DNA of 11,812 nt from the NCBI GenBank assembly GCA_003164305.1, contig PLSZ01000181.1:1-11812 (forward strand). The letters run 5' to 3'. Under the pieces are notes generated by a model. The model saw only the letters and a program-made list of their open reading frames with translations. It was not told the origin of the DNA and made no database searches. Position numbers and translations under genes: made by a program. This DNA is from Acetobacteraceae bacterium (lineage in GTDB: Bacteria; Pseudomonadota; Alphaproteobacteria; Acetobacterales; Acetobacteraceae). Below are positions 1 through 7,255 of the stretch, piece after piece. How positions within the stretch are numbered: position 1 is the stretch's first letter; every line of letters begins with the position of its first letter.

Positions 1-295
1 CGCAGTCGTATTTGCGATTGCAGTAGTTGCATTGGATATTGCAGGCGGGCGCCACCGCGACATGCATCCGAGCATAGTGATGATGCGCTTCTTCGCTGTA
101 GCAGGGGTGGTTCTTCACCTTTTCCCAGATTTCCGGGGTCAGATCGCCGGAACCGGCGGAGGAGCCGCAACTCGCCTTGCCGCTGCCGCCCGAGGTGCCG
201 CAGCCTTTGTGGTCGGCAACCTTTTGCATGATGTCGGCGACGTCTGACTCAGCGTCATCGCCAATCCCGATCTCCTGTCCTGGGTCAAAATCCAT
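1..295 (-). CDS. nifB: NifB, nitrogenase FeMo-cofactor biosynthesis radical SAM protein (N-terminal part)
   Basis: NifB is the radical SAM enzyme that makes NifB-co, the 8Fe-9S-C precursor of the nitrogenase cofactors, in the cytoplasm. Only the first 98 codons are here; the frame runs off the left edge without a stop. Seen: an acidic start ([10 protein letters not shown]), a Gly/Ser/Cys-rich linker at residues 31-50, then [20 protein letters not shown] and [20 protein letters not shown], which I recognise as the NifB core. The radical SAM CX3CX2C motif is C85, C89 and C92. The ATG at 293-295 is preceded by GGAAGG (305-310 on the opposite strand) with a 9-nt gap. The gene is divergent from fixA and has its own sigma-54 promoter at 391-405. 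Most of the protein (SAM barrel, possible NifX-like tail) lies outside, so its integrity cannot be judged. Confidence 0.96.
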   Translation of the reverse strand, partial: MDFDPGQEIGIGDDAESDVADIMQKVADHKGCGTSGGSGKASCGSSAGSGDLTPEIWEKVKNHPCYSEEAHHHYARMHVAVAPACNIQCNYCNRKYDC

Positions 296-390
296 TGCTT
301 TTCACCTTCCCTTGTCGCCGCCGTGGCAGCGGCATGACTCATCCGCCGGAGTGGCGCCGCTTGGTCGCGACGCCTTGTTGAGGGGTGAGA

Positions 391-405
391 GCAACTGGCG
401 TGCCA
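391..405 (-). promoter_or_regulatory. sigma-54 (-24/-12) promoter of nifB
   Basis: On the minus strand this reads TGGCAC-GCCAG-TTGC, an exact match to the TGGCAC-N5-TTGC consensus with the required 10 bp between the GG and GC pairs. The predicted start is near 379, 84 nt upstream of the nifB ATG. NifA sites lie about 76 and 127 bp upstream of that start. Confidence 0.9.
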
Positions 406-447
406 ACGGCGAAACCCATGATTTCAGCGGCAAACCGTCGAAATCGG

Positions 448-463
448 TGTCGCGATACCGACA
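448..463. promoter_or_regulatory. NifA upstream activator site 1
   Basis: TGT-CGCGATACCG-ACA is a perfect TGT-N10-ACA site. The symmetry extends to GTGTCG (447-452) and CGACAC (459-464). Its centre is about 76 bp upstream of the predicted nifB start and about 128 bp upstream of the predicted fixA start. Confidence 0.86.
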
Positions 464-498
464 CAGGCGCACCCACCGACAACGACAAGCGACGTGCA

Positions 499-514
499 TG
501 TCTGCTTCGTGACA
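499..514. promoter_or_regulatory. NifA upstream activator site 2
   Basis: TGT-CTGCTTCGTG-ACA is a second perfect TGT-N10-ACA site, with TGTC/GACA arms. Its centre is about 77 bp upstream of the predicted fixA start and about 127 bp upstream of the nifB start, the mirror image of site 1. The centres of the two sites are 51 bp apart. Confidence 0.86.
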
Positions 515-557
515 GCGTCCGCCGCGACAAACTCCACTAAACGGGCGTGTTTCGCGT

Positions 558-572
558 TGGCACAAGTTTTGC
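558..572 (+). promoter_or_regulatory. sigma-54 (-24/-12) promoter of fixABC-modD
   Basis: TGGCAC-AAGTT-TTGC matches the sigma-54 consensus exactly, with 10 bp between GG (559-560) and GC (571-572). The predicted start is near 584, 25 nt before the fixA ATG. It should respond to NifA bound at 448-463 and 499-514. Confidence 0.9.
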
Positions 573-608
573 GGTGCGTCCCCCGGAAACCCACGATCGA
601 GGCCGCGC

Positions 609-1463
609 ATGCACATCGTCGTTTGTATCAAGCAGGTACCGGACAGCGCGCAGATCCGCGTGCATCCCGTCACCAACACCATCATGCGTCAGGGTGTGCC
701 GACGATTCTCAATCCGTACGACCTGTTCGCGCTGGAAGCCGCGTTGCGCCTGCGCGATCAGATCGGCGCCGAGGTCTCGGTGCTGACCATGGGCCCGCCG
801 ATGGCCGAGGATACGTTGCGGAAAGCGCTCGGCTTCGGCGCCGACCGCGCGGTGCTGCTGACCGACCGCGCCTTCGCCGGCTCCGACACTCTGGCGACGA
901 GTTATGCGCTCTCGCAGGCGATCAAGCGGATGGGCGAGGAATGGGGTGAGCCGGCGATCGTGTTTACCGGCAAGCAGACGATCGATGGCGACACGGCGCA
1001 GGTCGGACCGGGGATCGCGCGGCGGCTGCGGTTGAACCAGGTCACTTATGTTTCCGCGGTCACCGAGATCGATCCGGCGGCCGGTACGATTTCGTTGCAG
1101 CGCCGGGCCGAGGGCGGAGTGCAGGAAATCACCACGCGGCTGCCGGCGCTGATCACCATGCTGGAGGCCAGCAACGAAGTACGTCGCGGCAGCCTGCCGG
1201 AAGCGCTACGCGCCGCGCGCGCCAAGGTCGAGGTGTGGAACGCGGCCCAGGCGGGGATCGCGGATATGACGAAGTGCGGGTTGAGGGGGTCGCCCACGGT
1301 CGTGAAGCGGGTCTTCGCGCCGCCGGCCCGCGCGGTGAGCGCCGAAAAGATCGATACCACGACGAACCAAAGTGACGACATCGCCGAGGCCCTGATCGCC
1401 GGGATTTACGCGCGCCAACCGGCCTTGGAAGGCGAATTGCTGCGCATGGCGGCAGGCTACTAA
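609..1463 (+). CDS. fixA: FixA, electron transfer flavoprotein beta subunit
   Basis: FixA is the ETF-beta-like subunit of the Fix complex. The family oxidises NADH and, by flavin-based bifurcation, sends low-potential electrons towards the ferredoxin or flavodoxin that feeds nitrogenase. The 284-residue length is normal. Seen: the N-terminal IVVCIKQVPDSAQIRV strand and loop, NPYDLFALEAALRLRD near residue 35, ETF core VSVLTMGPPMAEDTLRKALG, and the nucleotide-binding segment TGKQTIDGDTAQVGP from T120. The ATG at 609 has GAGG at 599-602 with a 6-nt gap and sits just after the sigma-54 promoter. fixB starts 15 bp after the stop, so fixA leads a tight operon. Housekeeping EtfB is the alternative, but the nif promoter and neighbours favour FixA. 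Confidence 0.95.
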   Translation: MHIVVCIKQVPDSAQIRVHPVTNTIMRQGVPTILNPYDLFALEAALRLRDQIGAEVSVLTMGPPMAEDTLRKALGFGADRAVLLTDRAFAGSDTLATSYALSQAIKRMGEEWGEPAIVFTGKQTIDGDTAQVGPGIARRLRLNQVTYVSAVTEIDPAAGTISLQRRAEGGVQEITTRLPALITMLEASNEVRRGSLPEALRAARAKVEVWNAAQAGIADMTKCGLRGSPTVVKRVFAPPARAVSAEKIDTTTNQSDDIAEALIAGIYARQPALEGELLRMAAGY

Positions 1464-1478
1464 CGAGAGGACGGGATC

Positions 1479-2570
1479 ATGAGCGAAGCAACGCCCGCGC
1501 GCCAGGCCGGCCGGGCCGGCATGAAGAAAGAACTGCCGGAACACTTCAAAGCCTACCGTCACGTCTGGGTGTTCATCGAATACGAACACGGCGCCATCCA
1601 TCCCGTCTCCCTCGAACTACTGGGCGAGGGCCGCAAACTGGCCGACAAACTCGGCGTGGAGCTGGGTGGTGTGCTGTTGGGGGCCGATCGCGAGGCGCTG
1701 GCGGCGGCGACCGTGGAGGTTTCCGAGTATGGCGCCGACGTGGTTTATGTCGTCGCCGATCCGATCCTGCAACATTACCGTAACGAGCCGTTCACCCACG
1801 CGGTGACCGATCTGGTGAACACCTATAAGCCCGAGATTCTGTTGCTCGGCGCGACGGTGCTCGGCCGCGATCTGGCCGGGGCGGTGGCGACCACCCTGCT
1901 GACCGGCCTCACCGCCGACTGTACCGAACTGGCGATCGACGACGAGCGTTCTCTGGCCGCGACACGGCCGACCTTTGGCGGATCGCTGTTGTGCACCATC
2001 CACACGCTGAACTATCGGCCGCAAATGGCGACGGTGCGGCCTCGGGTGTTGCCGATGCCGGCGCGCCAGTCCGGCCGGATCGGTCGGGTGATTGAGCGGG
2101 CGCTGGATATGCGGGAAGACGACATCGTCACCAAAGTCTTGCGTTTCCTGCCGGACCGGGACTCGCAAAAGTCGCAGTTGGCCTACGCCGACATTGTCGT
2201 GGCCGGCGGCTTGGGCATGCGCTCGCCGGAGAATCTGCAACTGGTTCGCGCGCTGGCGGATGTACTGGGCGGCGACTGGGGCGGCTCGCGGCCGCTGGTG
2301 CAGAAAGGCTGGATGCCGGCGGACCGGCAGATCGGCCAGACCGGCAAGACGATCCGGCCGAAACTTTATATCGCCGCCGGAATTTCCGGGGCGATCCAGC
2401 ATCGCGTCGGCGTCGAAGGCGCGGACCTGATCGTCGCCATCAACACCGATCCGAACGCGCCGATCTTCGATTTCGCCCATCTCGGCGTGGTCGCCGACGC
2501 CACCGAAATCCTGCCGGCGCTGACCGAAGCCTTTCGCAAACGCCTGTCCGTGAACCGCCTGGCCGGTTGA
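1479..2570 (+). CDS. fixB: FixB, electron transfer flavoprotein alpha subunit
   Basis: FixB is the ETF-alpha-like partner of FixA and binds FAD in its C-terminal domain. Length is 363 residues, normal for FixB. Seen: an N-terminal ETF domain ([33 protein letters not shown]) and a C-terminal FAD domain with [11 protein letters not shown] near residue 245, [20 protein letters not shown] from about residue 270, then [16 protein letters not shown] and [17 protein letters not shown]. These include the SR, IGQTGK, SGAIQH and NTD flavin-contact motifs of ETF-alpha. The ATG at 1479 follows GAGAGGA with a suitable gap. fixC starts 12 bp downstream. Methionine 15 is a possible internal start but has no better ribosome site. 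Confidence 0.95.
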   Translation: MSEATPARQAGRAGMKKELPEHFKAYRHVWVFIEYEHGAIHPVSLELLGEGRKLADKLGVELGGVLLGADREALAAATVEVSEYGADVVYVVADPILQHYRNEPFTHAVTDLVNTYKPEILLLGATVLGRDLAGAVATTLLTGLTADCTELAIDDERSLAATRPTFGGSLLCTIHTLNYRPQMATVRPRVLPMPARQSGRIGRVIERALDMREDDIVTKVLRFLPDRDSQKSQLAYADIVVAGGLGMRSPENLQLVRALADVLGGDWGGSRPLVQKGWMPADRQIGQTGKTIRPKLYIAAGISGAIQHRVGVEGADLIVAINTDPNAPIFDFAHLGVVADATEILPALTEAFRKRLSVNRLAG

Positions 2571-2582
2571 GAGGAACGCGAC

Positions 2583-3887
2583 ATGACCGAAGAACGTTTC
2601 GATGCGATCGTGGTGGGCGCCGGTCCCTCCGGCAACGCCGCGGCTTATACGATGGCGAAGAGCGGGCTGAACGTGCTGCAGCTCGAACGTGGCGAGTACC
2701 CGGGTTCGAAGAACGTACAAGGCGCGATCCTCTACGCCGACGCGCTGGAACGGTTGATGCCCGACTTCCGTGAGGACGCGCCGCTGGAACGCCACGTGAT
2801 CGAGCAGCGCATCTGGATGATGGACGATCATTCCCATACCGGCATGCACTACCGCTCGGAACTGTTCAACGAGGACAAGCCGAATCGTTACACCATCATC
2901 CGCGCGCAGTTCGATCGCTGGTTCAGCCGGCGGGTGCGCGACGCGGGGGCGACCTTGCTGTGCGAGACGACGGTCACCGATCTGCTGCGAGACAGCCAGA
3001 ACCGGGTGATCGGGGTGAAGACCGACCGGCATGGCGGCGCCTTGCTCGCCGACGTGGTGATCCTGGCGGAGGGCGTGAATGGGTTGACCGGCCAGCAGGC
3101 GGGTCTTCGCGCGCAACCGGAACCGAAGGACGTCGCTCTGGCGGTGAAGGAAATGCACTTCCTGCCGCAGGAACTGATCGAAAGCCGGTTCGGGCTGCGC
3201 GGCGACGAGGGCGTGGTGATCGAGGCGATGGGCACGATCACCCGGGGCATGACCGGCACCGCGTTTCTTTATACCAACCGCGAGTCGATCTCGATCGGCA
3301 TCGGTTGTCTGGTGGACGAGTTCACCCGCACCGGCCAGACGCCGTACGGGTTGCTGGACGCGTTCAAGGCGCATCCGAGCATCGCGCCGCTGCTGGTCGG
3401 ATCGGAGGTCAAGGAATACGCCGCGCATTTAATTCCGGAAGGCGGCTTCAATGCCATGCCGAAACTGGTTGGCGACGGCTGGATGGTGGTGGGCGACGCC
3501 GCGCATCTGGTCAACGCGGTGCATCGCGAGGGTTCCAACCTCGCGATGACGTCGGGCCGGTTGGCCGGCGAAACCGTGGTCAAGCTGAAACGCCTGCGCG
3601 ACCCTTGCACGGAAGCGAATCTCGGCGATTACCGGCGCCTGCTGGAAGACAGCTTCGTGCTGAAAGACATGAAAAAATACCGAAAAGTTCCCGGCCTGCT
3701 GCATGGCAACCGGCAATTGCTGGACCTGTATCCTCGAATGCTGAGCCAGGCGGCGCAGACCTGGTTCCGCGTCGATGGCGTCGACAAGCGCACCAAGGAG
3801 CGGCAGATCATGCGCGACGTGCGCCAGGCGCGCGGCTGGCGCGGGCTTCTGGGCGACGCGTTCAAGGTGGCGCGGGCCTGGCGGTAA
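2583..3887 (+). CDS. fixC: FixC, ETF-quinone oxidoreductase-like flavoprotein
   Basis: FixC is the FAD-containing, ETF:quinone-oxidoreductase-like subunit that passes the high-potential electron of bifurcation to quinone at the membrane. Length is 434 residues, normal for FixC, with no extra iron-sulfur domain fused on. Seen: the Rossmann motif GAGPSG at residues 12-17, [19 protein letters not shown] (the geranylgeranyl-reductase/ETF-QO type), [11 protein letters not shown] near 160, and the second FAD motif [20 protein letters not shown] from residue 299. The ATG at 2583 is preceded by GAGAGGA. The gene ends seven bases before the modD start codon, leaving no space for fixX, which in most diazotrophs follows fixC and encodes the ferredoxin-like partner. 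Confidence 0.95.
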   Translation: MTEERFDAIVVGAGPSGNAAAYTMAKSGLNVLQLERGEYPGSKNVQGAILYADALERLMPDFREDAPLERHVIEQRIWMMDDHSHTGMHYRSELFNEDKPNRYTIIRAQFDRWFSRRVRDAGATLLCETTVTDLLRDSQNRVIGVKTDRHGGALLADVVILAEGVNGLTGQQAGLRAQPEPKDVALAVKEMHFLPQELIESRFGLRGDEGVVIEAMGTITRGMTGTAFLYTNRESISIGIGCLVDEFTRTGQTPYGLLDAFKAHPSIAPLLVGSEVKEYAAHLIPEGGFNAMPKLVGDGWMVVGDAAHLVNAVHREGSNLAMTSGRLAGETVVKLKRLRDPCTEANLGDYRRLLEDSFVLKDMKKYRKVPGLLHGNRQLLDLYPRMLSQAAQTWFRVDGVDKRTKERQIMRDVRQARGWRGLLGDAFKVARAWR

Positions 3888-3893
3888 TCGCGC

Positions 3894-4739
3894 ATGATCC
3901 CAATCCCGGAAACCGAGATCGATCGCCTGATCGCCGAGGATGTCGGTTTCGGCGATCTTACCACCCGCGCTCTGGGCATTGTCGGCCAGCCCGGCCGGAT
4001 CGGGTTCGCCGCGCGCGATCCGATGGTGGCCTGCGCGACCGAGGAAGCCGCCCGCATCCTGAACCGGCTCGGCGCGGTGCCGCGGCTGCTGGTGGCCAGC
4101 GGCACGGCGGTGACACCCGGCACGCTGCTGCTGGAGGCGACCGGCGCGGCGGGCGCTCTGCACGCCGGCTGGAAGGTGGCGCAGACGCTGATGGAGTGGT
4201 CCGCCGGCATCGCCAGCGCGGTGCGCGACATCCGCGACGCGGCGCGTGCCGTGACGCCGGGGATCACCATCGCCTGCACGCGTAAATCGGTGCCGCTGAC
4301 CCGCGCGTTTTCGATCAAAGCCGTCCTCGCCGGTGGCGGCGCCATGCACCGCACCGGACTGGGCGACACCATCCTGGTATTCCCCGAACACCGCGCGTTC
4401 CTGCGTGACGAGGAACTGGCCGTGACAATCGCCCGGCTGCGCGCGGCGGCGCCGGAGCGGGCGATCGTCGTCGAAGTGGCCGATCCGGACGACGCGGTGC
4501 GCGCCGCCGCCGCGGGAGCGGACGTGGTGCAACTGGAGAAATTCTCCCCCGACGCGGTGGCTGAGCTACGCGCGCGACTGTCGGATGCCGGAACGTTCCA
4601 CGCCAGGATCGCGGCGGCGGGCGGCGTGACCGCGATGAACGCGGCGGCTTACGCGAAGGCCGGGGCGGATATTCTGGTGACCTCGGCGCCGTACATGGCG
4701 CGGCCGCGCGACGTGCAGGTGCGGATCACCGCGGGGTAG
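3894..4739 (+). CDS. modD: ModD, molybdenum-linked quinolinate phosphoribosyltransferase homologue
   Basis: ModD proteins resemble nicotinate-nucleotide pyrophosphorylase (NadC) and are found next to molybdate transport genes; their reaction is not firmly established. Length is 281 residues, normal. Seen: IAEDVGFGDLTTRALGI at the N-terminus (the ED..GDLTT motif), HAGWKVAQTLMEWSAGIAS, the phosphoribosyltransferase core CTRKS (T129-K131) followed by LTRAFSIKAVLAGGGAMHRT, ILVFPEHRAFL, and barrel ends VVEVADPDDA, DVVQLEKFSPD and IAAAGGV. The ILVF.EHR.FL form fits ModD rather than NadC. The ATG lies 6 bp after the fixC stop with no strong ribosome site, which suggests translational coupling and placement under the fixA sigma-54 promoter. 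No modABC genes are in the window. True NadC is the less likely alternative. Confidence 0.87.
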   Translation: MIPIPETEIDRLIAEDVGFGDLTTRALGIVGQPGRIGFAARDPMVACATEEAARILNRLGAVPRLLVASGTAVTPGTLLLEATGAAGALHAGWKVAQTLMEWSAGIASAVRDIRDAARAVTPGITIACTRKSVPLTRAFSIKAVLAGGGAMHRTGLGDTILVFPEHRAFLRDEELAVTIARLRAAAPERAIVVEVADPDDAVRAAAAGADVVQLEKFSPDAVAELRARLSDAGTFHARIAAAGGVTAMNAAAYAKAGADILVTSAPYMARPRDVQVRITAG

Positions 4740-4749
4740 CCCCCCGAAC

Positions 4750-4799
4750 GTCATCCTCGGGCCTTTCGTCGTCATCCTCGGGTCGAGCCCGAGGATGAC
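4750..4799. repeat. REP-like palindrome between convergent genes
   Basis: A perfect inverted repeat has 12-bp arms GTCATCCTCGGG (4771-4782) and CCCGAGGATGAC (4788-4799) around TCGAG. A lone half copy, GTCATCCTCGGG, sits just before it at 4750-4761. The same palindrome recurs at 8835-8857, 11039-11061 and 11114-11136. It lies between the convergent stops of modD and the 4901-5749 gene and could act as a bidirectional transcription end, although no T-run follows. Confidence 0.85.
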
Positions 4800-4900
4800 A
4801 GGAGGGGGCGAACATTGCCGTCCCACTCGCGTATCCCGATGCCTATGGAATAGGTCGCCTCCGTCAGGCCGGAACAACGCCGGGTACCAAGCCCCAGGTA

Positions 4901-5749
4901 TCAGGCTAAGACGGGGCGGACCGGCAGCAGCGCACCCACGGCCCGTTGCACGCCGGCGGCGATCCGGCCGGCTCTGGGTGGCACTCCGGTGCACGGGGCA
5001 CCTGGGCGCGGGTCGAGTTCGGCCAGCTTGGCGCCGCGCGCGACACCGTTCGGCATTGGCCGGACGATCCCGCGCACACAGCCATCGATCGGCGCGTAAA
5101 GCTTGCGCTCGCCGAGAAAGCCCAGAGGGGTCCCGGCCTCGACCCAGGTGCCTGGCACGACCCACGGATCCCATGGGCCGGCAATGAGGGCACAGGCGAA
5201 GCGTTCCTCCTTGGCGCCGCCCAGGGGCACGGAACGGCCGGTGGGCGTTGCGGTAGGGCCGTGAGAGATGATGTCGCCTTCCTGACCCGGCAGCGTTTCG
5301 ATCGCGACATCGACATTTTCGCCGGCCGCGAATCCTGGGCCGACACCGATCGCGCGGTCAGCCAGCGGCCGCAGGTCGGCGGGCGCGGCGTATTTCCGCA
5401 TCCGCGCGTCGATCAGCACACGCGCGACGCCGCGGCAGGCGGCGATCACCACGGCGGGATCCAGCCGCGCGACCACGACCGCCTCGCGGCCGCGAGCCAG
5501 GGTCGGCAACATCTCCGGCAGCGCCGCGCGCGCGCCCCAGACGCCGTCCAACTGAGTGACCCCGTCCTCCAGCGCGTCGTCGAACGCCATGCCGCGGCGC
5601 ATCACCGGGACCGCTTCGTCGCGCAGCATGACCACGCCCCAACGCGCCAGGAACAGCTCGCGGCCGATGGCGGAGGCGATGTCGCCGGTGCCCAGGATGA
5701 GGGCGATCGGGGGTTCGTCGTTGTGGAGGCGAATGGGTTGGATGTGCAT
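4901..5749 (-). CDS. EF2563-family (YqeB-like) molybdenum hydroxylase maturation protein
   Basis: This 282-residue protein matches the EF2563 family, named for genes linked to selenium-dependent molybdenum hydroxylases; its biochemical role is not settled. Seen: a nucleotide-binding-like start ALILGTGDIASAIGRELFLA (residues 16-35), VMRRGMAFDDALEDG, VLIDARMRKY at 111-120, the signature IGVGPGFAAGENVDVAIET at 134-152, SHGPTATPTG, and a C-terminal barrel-sandwich-like segment LYAPIDGCVRGIVRPMPNGV at 217-236 with AELDPRPG. The start is 24 bp downstream of the nifV stop, with GGAG upstream, so it is probably co-transcribed from the nifV sigma-54 promoter. No xanthine dehydrogenase or selenium gene is nearby. 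I infer a molybdenum- or cofactor-related role beside nitrogenase. Family assignment is firm, function is not. Confidence 0.82.
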   Translation of the reverse strand: MHIQPIRLHNDEPPIALILGTGDIASAIGRELFLARWGVVMLRDEAVPVMRRGMAFDDALEDGVTQLDGVWGARAALPEMLPTLARGREAVVVARLDPAVVIAACRGVARVLIDARMRKYAAPADLRPLADRAIGVGPGFAAGENVDVAIETLPGQEGDIISHGPTATPTGRSVPLGGAKEERFACALIAGPWDPWVVPGTWVEAGTPLGFLGERKLYAPIDGCVRGIVRPMPNGVARGAKLAELDPRPGAPCTGVPPRAGRIAAGVQRAVGALLPVRPVLA

Positions 5750-5773
5750 CGTTCCGGCTCCGCTTCGGTTTAC

Positions 5774-6958
5774 TCAGGCGGCCATCGAGGGGGTCAGGGC
5801 GGCGTGGAACGCCAGAAGTTCTTCGACCGCGACCGGACGTTTCACGGCTTCGGCATGTGCTCGCACCCGGTCGAGCACGCCGCGTGCCTGCTCGTCGTCG
5901 AGATCGAGCCCTTGTTCGGACAGCGCATGGCGGACCGCGGCGATGCCGGAGTGCTTGCCGAGCACGATCCGGCGAGAACGGCCGAACAGGGTCGGATCGA
6001 GCGCCTGATAGGTTTCCGGATCGCGCAACAGTCCGCTGACATGGATGCCGGATTCGTGGCTGAACGCGGCCTCGCCGACGATCGGCTGGCTGACCGGGAT
6101 GGGGCGGTGCGAGGCGGCGGCGACTGTGTCGGCCAGCGCTGGCAACGCGGTGAAGTCGATGCGGGTGCGCCACGACGTGGTGCGCTCCAGCGCGACCGCG
6201 ACCTGCTCGAGGGCCGCGTTGCCGGCGCGCTCGCCGAGGCCCAGGGCACAGACGGAGAGATGGGTGGCACCGCCGCGGGCGGCGGCGATGGTGTTGGCGG
6301 TGGCGAGGCCGAGATCGTCATGGCCGTGGAACTCCAGTTCCAGGTCGGTATTGGCGCGCAACCGGTAGAAGATGCCGTAGGTCTCGAAAGGATCGAGCAC
6401 GCCCAGAGTATCGGCGAAACGGAACCGATGGGCGCCGGCGCGTTGCACGGCCTCGATCACCCGCGGAACGAAATCCGGATCGGCGCGGCTGGAATCCTCG
6501 CCGCCAACGGCGACGGTCAGGCCGCGGTCGAGCGCATAACGCACCACGCGAGCGATACGGGCGAGCACATCGCGCGGGCCCTGGTAGCCCTTGGCGCGCA
6601 TCTGCCGCTCCGACATCGGCACCGAGAGGCTGGCGCGTTTCAGGCCAGTGCGCAGAGTGGCATCGACATCCGTTTCGCTCATGCGACACCAGGCGATCAC
6701 GGCGGAGTCGCGGACGGTTTGGCCGATCGCGGTGAGGGCTTCAATTTCGCAATCGCCCATCGCGGGTGTTCCCGCCTCGATCTCATCGACGCCGCATTGT
6801 TCCAGGGCCAGAGCAATCGCGACCTTCTCGTCGAGGGTGAAGGAGACACCCGGCGCCTGCTCGCCGTCGCGCAAAGTGCTGTCGTTCACGCCGAGCGTTT
6901 TGGTCGCGGCACGGATCGTCGCGTCGATGTCGAATGGGTGTTGGGGGAATGCCATCAT
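5774..6958 (-). CDS. nifV: NifV, homocitrate synthase
   Basis: NifV condenses acetyl-CoA with 2-oxoglutarate to give R-homocitrate, the organic ligand of FeMo-co. Length is 394 residues, normal for the DRE-TIM family. Seen: NDSTLRDGEQAPGVSF with the RDGEQ motif at residues 30-34, EAGTPAMGDCEIEAL, AWCRMSETDVDA, metal-binding HGHDD with H211 and H213, LGLGERAGNAALEQ, and FSHESGIHVSGLLRDPETYQ followed by KHSG. These separate it from isopropylmalate synthase (no C-terminal regulatory domain). Two ATGs lie in tandem at 6958 and 6955; AGGAG at 6963-6967 leaves 4 or 7 nt, so the second (M2) may be the one used. A sigma-54 promoter lies at 7010-7024. An EF2563-family gene follows in the same direction. 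Confidence 0.95.
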   Translation of the reverse strand: MMAFPQHPFDIDATIRAATKTLGVNDSTLRDGEQAPGVSFTLDEKVAIALALEQCGVDEIEAGTPAMGDCEIEALTAIGQTVRDSAVIAWCRMSETDVDATLRTGLKRASLSVPMSERQMRAKGYQGPRDVLARIARVVRYALDRGLTVAVGGEDSSRADPDFVPRVIEAVQRAGAHRFRFADTLGVLDPFETYGIFYRLRANTDLELEFHGHDDLGLATANTIAAARGGATHLSVCALGLGERAGNAALEQVAVALERTTSWRTRIDFTALPALADTVAAASHRPIPVSQPIVGEAAFSHESGIHVSGLLRDPETYQALDPTLFGRSRRIVLGKHSGIAAVRHALSEQGLDLDDEQARGVLDRVRAHAEAVKRPVAVEELLAFHAALTPSMAA

Positions 6959-7009
6959 TGCTCTCCTGGCAACTCACCGGTTGGGAGCGGATCGCTCAGG
7001 AGGGTCTGA

Positions 7010-7024
7010 GCAAGGGGCGTGCCA
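7010..7024 (-). promoter_or_regulatory. sigma-54 (-24/-12) promoter of nifV
   Basis: On the minus strand this reads TGGCAC-GCCCC-TTGC, an exact consensus match. The predicted start is near 6998, 40 nt before the nifV ATG. The NifA site at 7101-7116 is centred about 110 bp upstream. Confidence 0.9.
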
Positions 7025-7069
7025 TCGCGCCGATGCGGCGTAATAGCGAGAGTTGGGAGTTGCGTGGCA

Positions 7070-7083
7070 TCCGACATGTCGGA
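7070..7083. repeat. 14-bp perfect palindrome in the nifV upstream region
   Basis: TCCGACATGTCGGA is a perfect palindrome between the nifV promoter and the NifA site. Its ACA also completes a one-mismatch site TGC-N10-ACA (7061-7076). It could be a second operator, or chance in GC-rich DNA. Confidence 0.5.
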
Positions 7084-7100
7084 GAGTGGCCGCCGAACCA

Positions 7101-7116
7101 TGTCCGAAAGCCGACA
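7101..7116. promoter_or_regulatory. NifA upstream activator site 3
   Basis: TGT-CCGAAAGCCG-ACA is a perfect TGT-N10-ACA site. It is the only perfect one in the 297-bp gap and lies between two divergent sigma-54 promoters, centred about 110 bp from the predicted nifV start and about 86 bp from the predicted start of the 7256 gene. It can plausibly activate both. Confidence 0.83.
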
Positions 7117-7167
7117 ATGCGCGGTCCCCTGGCCGCCGTTTCACACGCGCACGCGCGATTTAAGCCG

Positions 7168-7182
7168 TGGCATGGATATTGC
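7168..7182 (+). promoter_or_regulatory. sigma-54 (-24/-12) promoter of the FeSII-ferritin-like operon
   Basis: TGGCAT-GGATA-TTGC matches the sigma-54 consensus at every core base except T for C at the last base of the first block. GG (7169-7170) and GC (7181-7182) are 10 bp apart and the -12 block is followed by T. The predicted start is near 7194, about 62 nt before the GTG start codon at 7256. Confidence 0.8.
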
Positions 7183-7243
7183 TGTTTCGGCCTGTGAGTT
7201 CGGTTGGAGGCCACGCGGTCTCCGGCGTCATGCACGGAAAGAC

Positions 7244-7248
7244 AGGAG
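7244..7248 (+). promoter_or_regulatory. ribosome binding site fixing the GTG start of the FeSII-ferritin-like gene
   Basis: AGGAG lies 7 nt before GTG at 7256. The frame stays open upstream to an ATG at 7019, but that start would run back through the sigma-54 promoter and the NifA site. The protein from the GTG begins exactly where FeSII proteins begin (MANVTFSSPVM). Confidence 0.85.
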
Positions 7249-7255
7249 CAGAGCA

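Larger units (their letters stand above)
296..608. promoter_or_regulatory. nifB-fixA divergent NifA/sigma-54 control region
   Basis: This 313-bp gap carries no convincing gene. It holds two outward-facing sigma-54 promoters (391-405 for nifB, 558-572 for fixA) and two perfect TGT-N10-ACA sites (448-463 and 499-514). Predicted transcription starts are about 379 (minus) and 584 (plus), giving a leader of about 84 nt for nifB and about 25 nt for fixA. Each activator site lies at the usual 70-130 bp distance from both starts, so both sites could serve both operons. Short reading frames across this gap are mutually overlapping shadows. Confidence 0.88.

Noticed and set aside
411..423. Possible IHF site (GAAACCCATGATT) between NifA site 1 and the nifB promoter
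   Set aside because: It has two mismatches to the IHF consensus on the reverse strand, and no comparable site was found on the fixA side; too weak to annotate.
1617..3428. A 603-codon open frame on the minus strand across fixB and fixC
   Set aside because: It is opposite two well-supported fix genes, is rich in Arg, His and Gln as expected of an antisense frame in GC-rich DNA, and shows no recognisable domain.
2960..4285. A 441-codon open frame on the plus strand overlapping fixC and modD
   Set aside because: It is the +1-type shadow of fixC and modD; composition is Arg/Gly-rich with no motifs.
4946..7009. A 687-codon open frame on the plus strand across nifV and the EF2563-family gene
   Set aside because: It is an antisense shadow of two genes with clear family motifs and has no ribosome site or domain of its own.
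7019..7255. A 79-codon upstream extension of the FeSII-ferritin-like frame from ATG 7019
   Set aside because: It would cross the NifA site and the sigma-54 promoter at 7168-7182, and the FeSII-like sequence begins exactly at the GTG at 7256, which has AGGAG 7 nt upstream.
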